This document shows, one piece after another, positions 9,469 to 20,269 of a stretch of 64,000 nucleotides of DNA. The stretch covers positions 46,777,724-46,841,723 of the forward strand of contig OX637287.1 of the NCBI GenBank assembly GCA_951799445.1, written 5' to 3'. The notes below the pieces were generated by a model. The model saw only the letters and a list, made by a program, of their open reading frames with translations, made no database searches and had not been told where the DNA came from. Origin of the DNA: Pseudisothecium myosuroides. Its lineage: Eukaryota > Streptophyta > Bryopsida > Hypnales > Lembophyllaceae. A program made the position numbers and the translations under genes. Every line of letters starts with the position of its first letter. Positions within the stretch are counted from its first letter, which is position 1.

Positions 9469-11463
9469 ATGCGGAAGAACACAGATGAATGTCGTCCATT
9501 GCAGTGGCCATATGGATCAAAGAAGAGACGAACTCCTCGCAGCGAGCGCAGCAGAGAGGAAGCGATGGCGATGGTGATGGCGGAGGTTGCTGCGGCAGCT
9601 GCAGCTACTACCGCACTCGGAACGAACCTCAATCTCAACAGCGTCTCGTTCTCTTCCTGCCAATTATTACCGTCTCAGGTGCTGTAATCTTCTGCATGTT
9701 TTTTAGAGAGTTTTGTTGAATGGTGTGCATCTCCTCGCCGTGGATTGCACACAATTAGCTCAATTGCTTTGTCGATGATTCTGAGCTGATTGATTTCCGT
9801 CTACATGGTGAAATTTTTCTTTAGTTACATATATTATTTTTTACCTTTAGAGCGCGCTAGAAGGATTGTTGTGATATTATGATCGGTCGTCCCGCAGAAA
9901 ATGGCGTAGCAAAGCGAAAGGATTGTCTAGCTCTTTTGATGGAGTTCATTCTGGTTCGAATTTTCTGTTTTTTTGCACTGTATGTGTGTACATTCGCCTC
10001 TCGGTTGCAGTCGAGTCAGGGATTCGACTGTGCAGGGTTTAGGGTTTAAGGGTATATATGAATGAAACTGTTTTTAGAGACATGAGAAGATATGGATGTT
10101 TTGGCTTCACAACCTTGAGTACTTGCTGTGGTACACGGGAATTGCTTTGCGATTTGAGCGATTTCTGTTTGTATTGTTCAATTTCCTGGTAGTCCTACTC
10201 GTGTGCTCCAATGGAAAGATATTATAGATTTTTTTAATTCTTTCCATTGGAGCACGCTAAAAGGATCTTTGTAAAATGATTGTCCGCCGTCCGCCCTGCT
10301 AAGCGCAAGCAGCGAGTGGTTGTGTAGCTAGTTCGACGAAGCTCATTCTGTTGCGAAATGCCTATTTAGATTTTAGATTTTTTTTTCTCACAGGGAATGT
10401 GAACGCTCTCCTCCCGGTTCTAGTCGAAGGGTTTAGAATTTAAGAATTGTGTGGAAAATATGTGTACGAAACAGTTTCTCAAGTCAAGAGAAGGTATGGA
10501 ATGTTTTGATTTGACAACCTTGAATATTTGCTAAGAACGCATCATGTAACTGCCTTAAATTGAGACTTCTTTTCTTATCATGCAGTCTTCAGCTCGTTCG
10601 TCAACATTTCTGTTACAATCAAGACTAGCCACAAATAGTTTCCGAGAGTCCGCAAGTTCTATAAAGACTCCAGCATCGACTTCAAATGTTGAAACGAGGA
10701 AAGTGTCTTCCAGCATGGGGGAATTGGCTGAAGAAGACGCCATAAGGAACGATGATCTCACTGCAGGTCGTCTCGCAGTTCCTTGTGTATCTTCTTGATT
10801 TTTCTTGATTCTTCGACGCTAAATATGCTTATAATTTATCTTGAAGTGCTTAGGATTTGTCAATATTTTCTCATCTGTGTACCTTCCAAAGATAGCGCAC
10901 GTGCTTAAGAAATAAGATTGCTGATGGAGGATATCGAACTGTTTATTGGACCAGAGGGAGAGATTCATGTTTCCAGTCAGCTTCAGCAACTAGATAACTC
11001 TTTCGATCGGTATAGTGCTCTGAGCATACCTTCATATCAAACAGCCACTTTTAAACAGGTAAGCCGAATCATTTGCGCTGATCACGCCCGAACCCTCGTC
11101 TTTGATTCATTTATCTTTATTTCAAAGGCGATATTGAAATATGTTGATTTGTTGATCCTATTGGGGAGAATGGTTGCAGATATCAGCAACAGAAGGTGAC
11201 TTTTATGATTATACACGAAGTGGAAATTCCGTCCGGCATGCTCTTGAAAGGTACGTCAGCTCGTTTTCCTGAGATTCTTTTCGTGTTCATGATCTTTGAG
11301 TGGTCATAGCTGGTTCTTAGGATGAACTTTATGATTCCGCTGGTGCTAGCTTATGAAATTTGAGACAATCTCTGGCATAGCATTCACCCCTCCATGCTCT
11401 TTTCTCAGAACATTAGCAAAATTGGAAGACGCCGATCGGCCATTTTGCTTTACGAAAGGAATG
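9469..11463 (+). CDS. 5' exons of a plastid-type cystathionine beta-lyase gene, fused to the PPR reading frame
   Basis: Four exons and the start of a fifth can be read: 9469-9678, 10586-10766, 10910-11058, 11180-11250 and from 11409. Exon 1 has an ATG with an in-frame TGA just before it; a second start at 9565 (MAMVMAEV) is followed by Ala/Ser/Thr-rich, acid-poor sequence like a chloroplast transit peptide. Exon 3 encodes LDNSFDRYSALSIPSYQTATFKQ (family: LDNKFDP...PLYQTATFKQ). Exon 4 encodes DFYDYTRSGNSVRHALE (family: YDYTRSGNPTRDALE). Exon 5 begins TLAKLEDADRPFCFTKGMA (family: LLAKLDKADRAFCFTSGMA). Homology stops after GMA and the frame continues into the PPR protein. The catalytic remainder, including the pyridoxal-phosphate lysine, is absent, so no lyase activity is expected. 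Exon 3's acceptor (10909) is the weakest junction. Confidence 0.75.
9849..10545 (+). repeat. Tandem duplication within intron 1 of the CBL-derived segment
   Basis: About 9849-10132 and 10248-10537 share the same order of motifs: 'gagcrcgctaraaggat', 'agttcattctg' or 'agctcattctg', 'gtttagggtttaag' or 'gtttagaatttaag', 'cttgagtacttgct' or 'cttgaatatttgct'. A perfect 16-bp inverted pair (10204-10219 and 10239-10254) sits at the join and may mark the duplication point. Confidence 0.6.
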
Positions 11464-14400
11464 GCATCTCCCAAGAACAACAATAGGAATGGATATCGTC
11501 GACCAACAGAGTGTAGACGAGCTGCAACAGTCGATGTCGGTAAGCATTTTCAAAAAGCAAGTGCAGCGAGGGAAGGAGTTGCTGTTCTGAAGAAAAAACT
11601 TCAACGAGGCATTAGTGTAGACGCTAACATGTACCTTGATGTTCTGCAAAGGTGCTTCAAGCAGAAAGATCTTGAATCAGCCAAGCAGGTTCATGACTGC
11701 ATCAAGAATAGTGGAATGGAGCAAAATCCCTATGTGGCCAACTATCTGCTGAAAGTGTACATTAGGTGTGGGAGGTTGCAGGATGCAAGTACACTATTCA
11801 ATAAACTTAGGGAGAAGAATGTCTTTAATTGGACCACCATGATTGGAGGTTACGCTGAGTATGATCACGTCAAAGATGCTTTCGAAGTTTACAATCAAAT
11901 GCGCCAAGAAGGTGGGCAGCCAAATGAAATTACGTACCTGAGCATTTTGAAGGCATGTGCCAGCCCAGGAGGTTTAGAATGGGGCAAAGGAATTCATGCC
12001 CACATCAGACATGGTGGATTTCAATCTGATGTTCGTGTGGGGACTGCGCTTATCAATATGTATGCCAAGAGTGGCAGTATTGATGATGCCAGATTGATAT
12101 TCAAGAGCATGGCCGAACGCAATGTAATCACATGGAATGCAATGATTGGCGGACTTGCGCAACACGGGTGTGGACAGGAAGCGTTTTTGCACTTTCTCCA
12201 AATGCAGAAAGAAGGCTTTCTTCCCAATTCAGCCACTTATCTGAGCATTCTGAATGCAAGCGCTAACACAGGGGCTCTAAGATGGGTGAAGAACGTTCAC
12301 AGGCATGCTGCTAAGGCCGGGCTTGCATCTGATGTGCGTGTAGGCAGTGCGCTTATTCACATGTATGCCAAGAGTGGCAATACCGATGATGCTAGACTAG
12401 TGTTTAACCGAATGAAAGATCGCAATGTCACTACGTGGAATTCAATGATCGGCGGACTTGCCCAGCACGGGCGTGGGCAGGAGGCCTTCGACTGCTTTCT
12501 ACAGATGCAGAAAGATGGTTTTATTCCAGACGCAACTACTTATCTGAGCATCCTCAGTGCAATTCCAAGCACTGGGGCTTTGGAATTGGTGAAGAAGGTT
12601 CACTTTCACGCTGTCCAGGCGGGGCATGCATCGGATTTGCGTGTGGGGAATGCCCTTGTTCACATGTATGGCAAGAGTGGCAGCATTTATGATGCCAAAT
12701 CAGTTTTTGACCGAATGGTAGACCGAGATTTAGTGACATGGAACGCCATGATCGGGGGATTCACCCAACGCGGCTGTCAGCAGGAAGCATTCTCTCTCTT
12801 CCTTCAGATGCAGAGAACAGGGCTTGTCCCAGATGCAACTACATATGTAAGCATCTTGAATGTCAGTGCAAGCACTGGGGCTTTAGAGTGGGTGAAGGAT
12901 GTTCACAGGCATGCCATCAAGGCGGGTCTCGCATTTACACTCCGAGTGGGCAGTGCATTTATTCAAATGTATATCAAGAGTGGCAGTATCGATGATGCCA
13001 GACTGGTCTTTGACCAAATGGTGGAACGTGATACAATCAGTTGGACTGTGATGATCGGCGGACTTGCACAACGCGGATGCGTGCAGGAAGCGTTCTCTTT
13101 CTTCCTCCAGATGCAGAGAGACGGGTTTGTGCCCAATCCAGCTACCTACGTCGGCATACTCAATGCAAGTGAAGGGGATTTGGAATTGGTGAAGGATGTT
13201 CACATTCATGCTATCAAAGCGGGACTCAACAATGATTTGCGTGTGGGAAATGCACTGATTCACGCGTATTTGAAGAGTGGAAACATTGATTTTGCTCGCC
13301 TGGCCTTTGACAAAATGGTAGAACGCAATGTCACCACATGGAATTCTATGATCTGTGGACTTGCACAGTACGGATGTGCGCAGCAGGCGTTCTCACTCTT
13401 TCTTAATATGCAGAAAGAGCGTTGTGTCCCAAATGTTTTTACTTATGTGAACCTCCTCAGTGCAAGTGCGGTGCCTTTGGAATGGGTGAAGGAAGTCCAC
13501 AGTCACGCGGCCAAGGCAGGGCTAGCATCTGATTTGCGAGTCGGCAGTGCGCTTGTGCACTTGTATGCCAAAAGCGGCAGTATCGATGATGCCAGGCTAG
13601 TGTTTAAGAGAATGAACGAACGGAATGTAATTAGTTGGACCGTTATGATTGGCGGACTGGCTCAACACGGGTGTGGACAAGAAGCACTGAAGCTGTTTGA
13701 AGCAATGAAATCAGAGGGCTTGAGGCCCAATGGGTATTCCTTTGTCGCAGTTCTGTCAGCGTGTAGCCATGCAGGTCTTGTTGATGAAGGTCGTTGCCAG
13801 TTTTTATCTATGACTCAAGATTATGACATTCAGCCTACCGTGGAGCATTATACGTGCATGGTGGATCTTCTGGGACGGGCAGGAAACTTGGAGGAAGCCA
13901 AGCGCTTTGTTCTCAATATGCCAATGGAGCCCCGCTCTGTTCCTTGGGGAGCCTTGCTTAGTGCTTGTAGAACTTATGGTAACGTGGAGATGGGAGTATT
14001 TGCTGCAAAAGAGTGTCTCAAGTGGGATCCCTTGGATGCCGGAACTTACATACTCCTCTCCAATATCTATGCTGCTGCTGGTCAATGGGACCAGGTGTCA
14101 CTGGTGCGCTCTATGATGGAGGAAAAAGGTTTGTACAAGGAGCCAGGACGGAGCTGGATCGAGGTTGATAACACGATACATCGCTTTGTTGCAGGAGATA
14201 GATCTCACCCTGAAGCCAAGGAGATATATGCTGAGCTGAACAAGCTAACTGAACAATTGAAGTCTGAAGGGTACGTTCCTGATACCCGGAATGTCCTGCG
14301 CAATGTTGATGAGGTGGCTAAAGAACTAGCTCTTTGCTCCCACAGCGAGAAATTGGCTATTACCTACGGCCTTCTTCACTCGCCTCCTGGAAAGGCAATT

Positions 14401-14550
14401 CGTGTCTACAAGAACCTGCGAATGTGTTCAGATTGCCACACAGCAACCAAGTTCATATCGAAGGTGACTAGAAGAGAGATTGTCGCCAAGGATGCATATC
14501 GCTTTCACCATTTTACAGATGGTGTGTGTTCCTGTGGTGATTACTGGTAA
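11409..14550 (+). CDS. DYW-type PPR RNA-editing factor (exon 5 of the chimera)
   Basis: This single exon stays open to a stop at 14550 and has the full PLS-E-E+-DYW layout of an organellar C-to-U editing factor. About six PLS triplets of roughly 101 residues repeat with little change (for example VRVGSALIHMYAKSGSIDDA, then MIGGLAQHGCGQEAF). E/E+ sequence with the PG box (KEPGRSWIEVDN) follows, then the deaminase: HSE for zinc and catalysis, CSDC for zinc, and CSCGDYW at the end, so the domain looks active. It resembles Physcomitrella DYW proteins. If translated alone, the likely start is 11461 (MASPKNN). Spliced to the CBL exons, the product is 1250 residues from 9469, or 1218 from 9565. The frame also stays open back to 11353, but that part lies in the preceding intron. 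Editing targets cannot be read from the sequence. Confidence 0.9.
12010..13700 (+). repeat. Tandem ~303-bp PLS-triplet units in the PPR gene
   Basis: Units start at the codons for FQSDVRVG, LASDVRVG, HASDLRVG, LAFTLRVG, LNNDLRVG and LASDLRVG. Most are about 303 bp; two later units are shortened in the 'STGALEWVK' segment to EGDLELVK and AVPLEWVK. The strong likeness at DNA level points to recent unit duplication or gene conversion within the gene. Confidence 0.8.
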
Positions 14551-15020
14551 CCAGGTGTCCGTCCAACTTTTGTAGACTTCTTGGGACTGCCACATAATGA
14601 TTCAACATTTTACAGTCTATTTCAAGTCCTAGAGATTCAGACAACGGTAGCAAGATGGTGAGGACTTAGGTCAAGCCGTGTATAGTATTTCACTTGTACT
14701 GTAAGGACTCATTGTAGGGGATTGGAGACCGTTCCCCTTGCAGCCTCCGATTGTACTTTTTCAAGAGTTTAGGAATTCTTCTACTAAAACTGCAGTTGGT
14801 GAATATATCAACTTCTGTGATAGCTTTAAACTACAGTCAGAGCGTGGATGAGATGTGAATGACGTGTGCATGTTTGACATCGAAAATATTGGAAGTCTGT
14901 TTTCAGCTCTATGCCTGCAGGATGGTTTTCATTTCTGATTTGCTACGTGTTAGTAAATAACAAACACATAGCAAAGCATATTTTTATGTTTGTTAGGTTC
15001 CTTCTTCATGGAAAGCCGCC
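14551..15020. other. Shared 3' region between the convergent PPR and F-box genes
   Basis: 470 bp between two stop codons on opposite strands. It should hold the 3' ends of both transcripts. There is no open frame of note and no remnant of the missing 3' half of the CBL gene. Confidence 0.5.
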
Positions 15021-16418
15021 CTAATCGGTGAAGGTGGGGAGGAAAGTGAAGGTGGTGTGGCGCTCGATCAAGTCAGCCGAGGACGCAATGGGGCAGGGAG
15101 GAAGCCAAAACCAATCATCATTTTTATCGCAGTAAACCGCCACAATCAAGTCTCGATTGGGGGCGTTTCCCGTGACGCAGAGCTGCTTCCCGGACGCGAC
15201 GCAGCCTCCAATGTATGCGAAGTCCATGTAAACCGCGTGGGGCATTTGGATGAGCATCTTCCATTCCTTGCTTTGGAAGTCGAGGTGAAAGATGGCGCAA
15301 TTAGCGATGCGAGCTGGAGGTCCTGACAACAGGTGCATGACCGTCAACAGGTGTCCGTCGCACTCGAACAGGTACGGCGTGCAATACGTGTTCGTGGGGA
15401 TTCTGTGATCAATTTCACTCCACTTGTTTTCCTCAATGTCGTACATGAGGAGAATGTCGTACATTGTCATCGGCCTACTACCGAAATAGTACACTGCGCC
15501 ATTACAAATTGCGCCGTTGGAGAAAGGAAACCGAAGGCTGGGCAAAAGGTTTCCCCCTTGTATCCACCCTCCTTTTGCAGAGTCGTAAATCTCTGTGGCG
15601 GAGTATCTGGCGTCCTCGGGATGGTAATTCTGGTTTCCTGATAACATGAGTTTGTAGGAGTTTGTTCGGTGGTCGTGGAACATGATTCTCACCAGGGGGA
15701 ACGACCATGAGCTTCGAATTTGGGGCAATTCTTGCTCTTTGTTGGTCAAGGGGTTCCAAATCGTGAAACTTTTGATGACATCAATGTCGCCAACTTCAAG
15801 CAAGCAAAGGAGACCTCCACTGGCGACGTAGATTTCTCGTTTCCTGATTCTCTCTTCTTCCGATCTGCCGTGGAAGTCTGGCATGATCTGCCATTTCCTT
15901 TCTTGACTGTCATAAACGGACCATCGAAAGCCCAACCGGTTGTATACGTAACCGATGGCAGGGTGCGGGGCCATTGCTGGAGCTCTCACGTGTAAGCAGA
16001 TTCTATTGAAATCAGAGCTTTGTATCATGTTCGACCAACGCTTGCACACAAGACGCATTTGAAACAACATTGGGAGCGGCAAAAAGGCCAAGACTCTCAT
16101 CAACACTTCACTTGGTAAGTCAGCCCATATCTTGTCATCCATGGCAGTATTTCCTGCTCCTGTTGACACTTCATTAGCAGGCATCAATTGTACCCATATT
16201 ATGTCACTTGTACTTGTATCATGTTCTCTCTCATGAGCAACGAAGTCTCTCGCATTGGCAACTTCTCCCTCTGTAGCAGTCTTAGGACTTCTATCATCTA
16301 TGTGGGCATCGGTTGCATTGTCTGTTTGAATTTCAGTTGCATCTTCGACAGTAGGATCGGTTGCATCCTCCATGTCAGGAGTAATTGCTCCCTCTTCCAT
16401 GACATTTAGGTGGTGCAA
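15021..16418 (-). CDS. F-box protein with kelch-like propeller repeats
   Basis: One uninterrupted 465-residue frame. After an acidic, Asp/Thr-rich N-terminus comes an F-box at about residues 98-135 (IWADLPSEVLMRVLAFLPL, then RLVCKRWSNMI), the part that binds SKP1 in an SCF ubiquitin ligase. The C-terminal 300 residues have spaced kelch-like features (FTIWNPLTNKEQELP, TEIYDSAKGGWIQGG, VYYFGSRP, LMYDIEENKWSEID) typical of plant F-box/kelch proteins that recruit a substrate through a beta-propeller. The gene appears intronless and faces the PPR gene tail to tail. Its 5' half was copied to 33549-34190, where it has decayed, so this is the intact copy. The methionine at residue 7 is an alternative start. 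Confidence 0.85.
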   Translation of the reverse strand: MHHLNVMEEGAITPDMEDATDPTVEDATEIQTDNATDAHIDDRSPKTATEGEVANARDFVAHEREHDTSTSDIIWVQLMPANEVSTGAGNTAMDDKIWADLPSEVLMRVLAFLPLPMLFQMRLVCKRWSNMIQSSDFNRICLHVRAPAMAPHPAIGYVYNRLGFRWSVYDSQERKWQIMPDFHGRSEEERIRKREIYVASGGLLCLLEVGDIDVIKSFTIWNPLTNKEQELPQIRSSWSFPLVRIMFHDHRTNSYKLMLSGNQNYHPEDARYSATEIYDSAKGGWIQGGNLLPSLRFPFSNGAICNGAVYYFGSRPMTMYDILLMYDIEENKWSEIDHRIPTNTYCTPYLFECDGHLLTVMHLLSGPPARIANCAIFHLDFQSKEWKMLIQMPHAVYMDFAYIGGCVASGKQLCVTGNAPNRDLIVAVYCDKNDDWFWLPPCPIASSADLIERHTTFTFLPTFTD

Positions 16419-17345
16419 AAGTAGAGGGCTTGATCTTAGTCAAGGAGGTTCACTTGTAGAAGAGACGTGATGCAAAGCACAACTCAAAATTTGTTAGTGA
16501 AGTGCTGTTCAAGATTGAGTGATGTCGACAAATCCAAAGGACAGCCTCACAAAAGTTTCAATCAATCTATTAGTAACTTGTTCGATTGTTTTTGGTTAGT
16601 GCGAATTGAGTCATTATGACGTTTCCAGAGTACGTTTATAATAGCTGGTCCTTTTAAAACATTCTATTTGAGGAAGCAAGGCAGGAACTACGAAATATGC
16701 CACAATAATGATGAGCACTAAGAGAAGTTCTGTAAAATTGAACCTAACGTTTAATCCTTCTGTTAGTAGGGGAAAAAAATTGCATTCAAGACCTTCATAG
16801 AATAGAAGCTTTTTCTCTAATAAGCTTCGTAGAACATGCATTCCATTTTAGTGAAGTTTGCTCGTCCATCTCTTGAGATTTGTGAGAAGTACTTGTTTTC
16901 ACTACCTGTTGTCAGTTGTTTGTACTAAACAAGGACTCTTGAACTCTTAAAAGTGAAATACTTTTCAACTAAATGAGCAATTTGGGTCTCAACCTTACTA
17001 AGCAACGAGTAGGAGAAGACAAGAGAAGGGTCAAGGAGACTACCTACCAAGGCAATAGAGTGCTAAGTAGTATGAAGTTCAATTGTGAGATCTTTGAGTT
17101 AAGGAGGTCTGTAAACTGACTAAGTTCTAAATGTATCCCCTATCTAGAAATGAGTGACATGTTCCTTGAGATATCTACTATTGATGAAGTAGGTAGGCTT
17201 AAAAGGATGGTTTATGAACCTCCTACCTTATAAGTTTAATTTAGGCCTTCTCTTTAAGGTGCTATATATACTTTTCTTGCTATTAAAAACTTTCCACTTC
17301 CATTTGGCAAGCACTTGCTAATTTGCTATTGTCATAGATCACCTT

Positions 17346-17555
17346 ATGTCAGTCTATATCCCAAATCTATCAAGCATTCTTACTAATGAAAATGTTGTGA
17401 TTGTGGACAATGAAGGATGGAAAATGGATTTAGCTACTGAAGTATTGGAATTGATTTGTTTAAGTCAATTTCATTGTTTCTTTAACCATGAGGATGAAGG
17501 ATGCTACGAGAATTATTTTCAATATTGTGGCAAGGAAATTTTTTGCAATCTATGA
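17346..17555 (+). other. Short conserved open frame in the duplicated block
   Basis: A 69-codon frame containing VVIVDNEGWKMDLATEVLEL and CYENYFQYCG. Related frames lie at 35736-35963 (75 codons, open) and about 36800-37010 (broken). Many differences between the copies are conservative, which hints that the segment once coded, perhaps as the first exon of a transposon gene. No domain is recognised and expression is doubtful. Confidence 0.3.
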
Positions 17556-19389
17556 AAAATGCCAAAGTAGGTTTATGTTGACTATTTCACTGATGCATTA
17601 CTTACTTTATTTTCATTATTCTAGCTTTTGTAAACCTTGTCTTTTTTTGTTGACATGGTTTGAATTTCACTCCAAAGTTAATAAACTGGATTAAATGTGC
17701 CAATATTGATCTACTATGAATTTGCTAGAGCTTTTTGATGTTAGAATTCAAAACATAAAGTAATATAAATGCAAAGAGAATTTGAGATTTATATGTAATA
17801 ATATTAGTAGTGGTTTCTTCTTGTCATGACATCCATCATATTTCCTAGTCTTGAAATTACATAGTTTATGCAACATGGGCTCAATTGGCTTTAACCTATT
17901 ACATTGTGTTTTTGAGGTTGAATTGAAATTTGAACAAAATAGATGTTGTCAACTAATCTTCATACCCAATCTTGAAACAAATGATCCAAATACCATCTTT
18001 GTGCATTTTATATTTTTTGAATTTTATATTTATTTGCAAATAACAACAAATTGTCTTTAAGACTTGAACACTTTCTTTCAAGTATGGCTAGAGGAAGTTC
18101 TTTATTGTAATATCAACATGGAGTTTCTATTTCACTCATTTGTTCTCTAGAAAGGAAATTTAGCAATTTACCTTTAAAAAAAATACAAATTTTGGGAAAA
18201 TAAAATAGTAATGAATGGTTGTGCCTTTTGGGATCAAGGAGACTAAGCATGCATTGGATGACAAAGTGCTCTAAATTATTAAACAATCATCTTCCTAATC
18301 TATTATTGAACTTGAGATGTTTTGATGTCAATTGTCAGTTTGTCACTTGTCTAGCTACTGCAATTATTGCCATGTTTTGATGAGCCTACAGCAACAAATA
18401 TCATTATGTAGTTAAAATATGATGAAAGCTATTATGTAATGAAAATTGAATCAAAATACCCATCTAATGGAGAAAAAACAATGAAATGTTGAAATGGATT
18501 GGTTAATAATTCTAAATCCCAAACTCTAAGAAAAACAAATGTCATTCACTTTGTATTCAATGGATAAAAGCATTGAATACAAGCCATTGCAAACTTATTT
18601 ACATTTGCTATCATTTGTGCTGGTAGAATCCAATATACTAAATTGAATATTGTAAGTGGTATGCTAGGGCTTGTGGTGGACAATACTATAGGATTAGCTA
18701 AAACCAATTGTCCTTCTTAAAATATACCCTAATAAATGTACTGTATTAGATAATATAGTTGCACAATGTTGAACACTAGAAGTTTGAGACTTTGAAATTT
18801 TGGCTTGGATTTGAAAATTCTATTAATTGAAAATTCATTTGACCTCATAGTACATAATTTTTCACCATAATCAAACACATGTGTAGACTCCACCTTAATT
18901 CAACCACAGTATGCCTTAGAAGTGTAACTAATGAATCAAAATTCATTGCCAAGCAATTGTCAATGAAATTTGTTCAAAATGTATGAGGTACTTTAACCTT
19001 TTTTCTAAAATTCAAAAAAGCATTAGAGTTAAGTCCTTAAGTATAATTAAATTATCTAATTTTTTTTTGGATCTTGATGTCTGTTCACAGATGATTCTCT
19101 TAGCTTTTATTTTTTTCTAGACATCACATAAATAAAGTACAAATTTTCAAGAGTACTAATCATACTTGCATTCAAAATGGATTGTAGGTTCTCATATTCA
19201 TAGAATTTTCATTGTAGATGTGAATCTCTACTTGGTGGTTTAGTAACAAGGCTGAAATTCAGTGAAATTAACCTTAGCTCATCCTACTAAGCTATACATG
19301 TCTAAAACTGTCATTTTCTCTGCCTTCAATAGATACGTGGTCAAAATGATGAAGATTTGATGTGAAATTGTTAGCCTCCTTTAGTGAAA

Positions 19390-19573
19390 ATGCCACATTT
19401 AACTACTTTTGAACTTTCAAAAGTTCAAAATTAATAATTAAAAAAAATGGTCATCAAGAGAAAATGCAAAATATCAAGAGATCTACACAAAGATCAAGAG
19501 ATAATTATGCGGAGATCTTTGGATGTTTTGTCCAGAATTCTTTGAATAGTCCACAAGTAGTTAAATGTGGCAT
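19390..19573. mobile_element. 184-bp MITE with confirmed empty site
   Basis: 18-bp perfect inverted ends (19390-19407, ATGCCACATTTAACTACT, and 19556-19573), flanked by GAAA at 19386-19389 and 19574-19577. The duplicated block at about 38760-38790 has the uninterrupted site with a single GAAA before CCCAATTCAAATTG. The insertion therefore came after the segmental duplication, or was lost cleanly from copy B. Confidence 0.8.
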
Positions 19574-19760
19574 GAAACCCAACTCAAATTGTTTCATAAG
19601 ATATATATACCCATGCCACTGGTCAAACTGCTTTAAATGGCTACCCTTGAAGAGCAAAATGCTTCAATTTCCATTGATTTCTCTTACGGACTTTGTGGTG
19701 ATTTTAAGACATCAAGTGATTTTTTTTCCATCAAATAATAGGAGGTGCAATTAGAAATAC

Positions 19761-20269
19761 AATATCTTAGTCTAGACCCTGTGGCTCAATATCAAATATG
19801 TTATGCAATAGTCATACAATACCTAGCTTATAATATATTCACTTAGCTCATGCTACAAAAATATGCGTACCTAAAATCTCCATTTTATAAAACCCAGGTA
19901 GTTTGATGGTCAAAATGATGACAATTTGTTGTGAAGTTGTTAGCCTCCTTGAGAGAATTCCAACCCCGAGTTGTTAAAACATCTTCAATGGAACACTCTA
20001 AACAACGCACTGAATATATTACTATCTTTTGCTTAAAGTAAAATTAGAACTTGTGATTACTATCCTTGGCAGTGCATTAAAAACCTCTTTGGAAAGACGC
20101 AATGAAATTTGGATTTGAAAATTGGACAACCAAAATAGAGCCCATAGAAAGCAAGCTAGAAGATAAGAAATTTAAAGAGCTACTACAAATTATGCTTAAG
20201 AAAAAAAACATAGAAATGGCACATCTATTTTTGAAAATTTGTTGTGCTAGGTCGCCTCCAATTTAGGTA
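19761..20269. other. Non-coding stretch with a weak repeat of 19.25-19.40 kb
   Basis: About 19830-19960 repeats the order 'cttagctcatsctac', 'ggtcaaaatgatga', 'gttagcctcctt' found at 19270-19380. No gene is seen. Confidence 0.45.

Larger units (their letters stand above)
15764..19760. repeat. Segmental duplication, copy A (F-box 5' half plus upstream DNA)
   Basis: This block matches 33549-39005 in the same orientation. It covers the F-box coding sequence from about codon 218 back to the start, then the upstream non-coding stretch. Landmarks in both include 'gagtcattatgacgtttyyagagtacgttt', 'aacgagtaggagaagacaagagaagg', 'ggcaagyacttgct' and 'aaatggctacccttgaag'. Copy A lacks the 749-bp foldback present in copy B; copy B lacks the 184-bp MITE present in copy A. 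Apart from the F-box gene and a short conserved frame at 17346, nothing coding is recognised. Confidence 0.8.

Noticed and set aside
14551..15020. Remaining 3' exons of the CBL gene after the PPR frame
   Set aside because: No CBL words (such as the pyridoxal-phosphate lysine region) appear downstream, so only the 5' part of CBL is present here.
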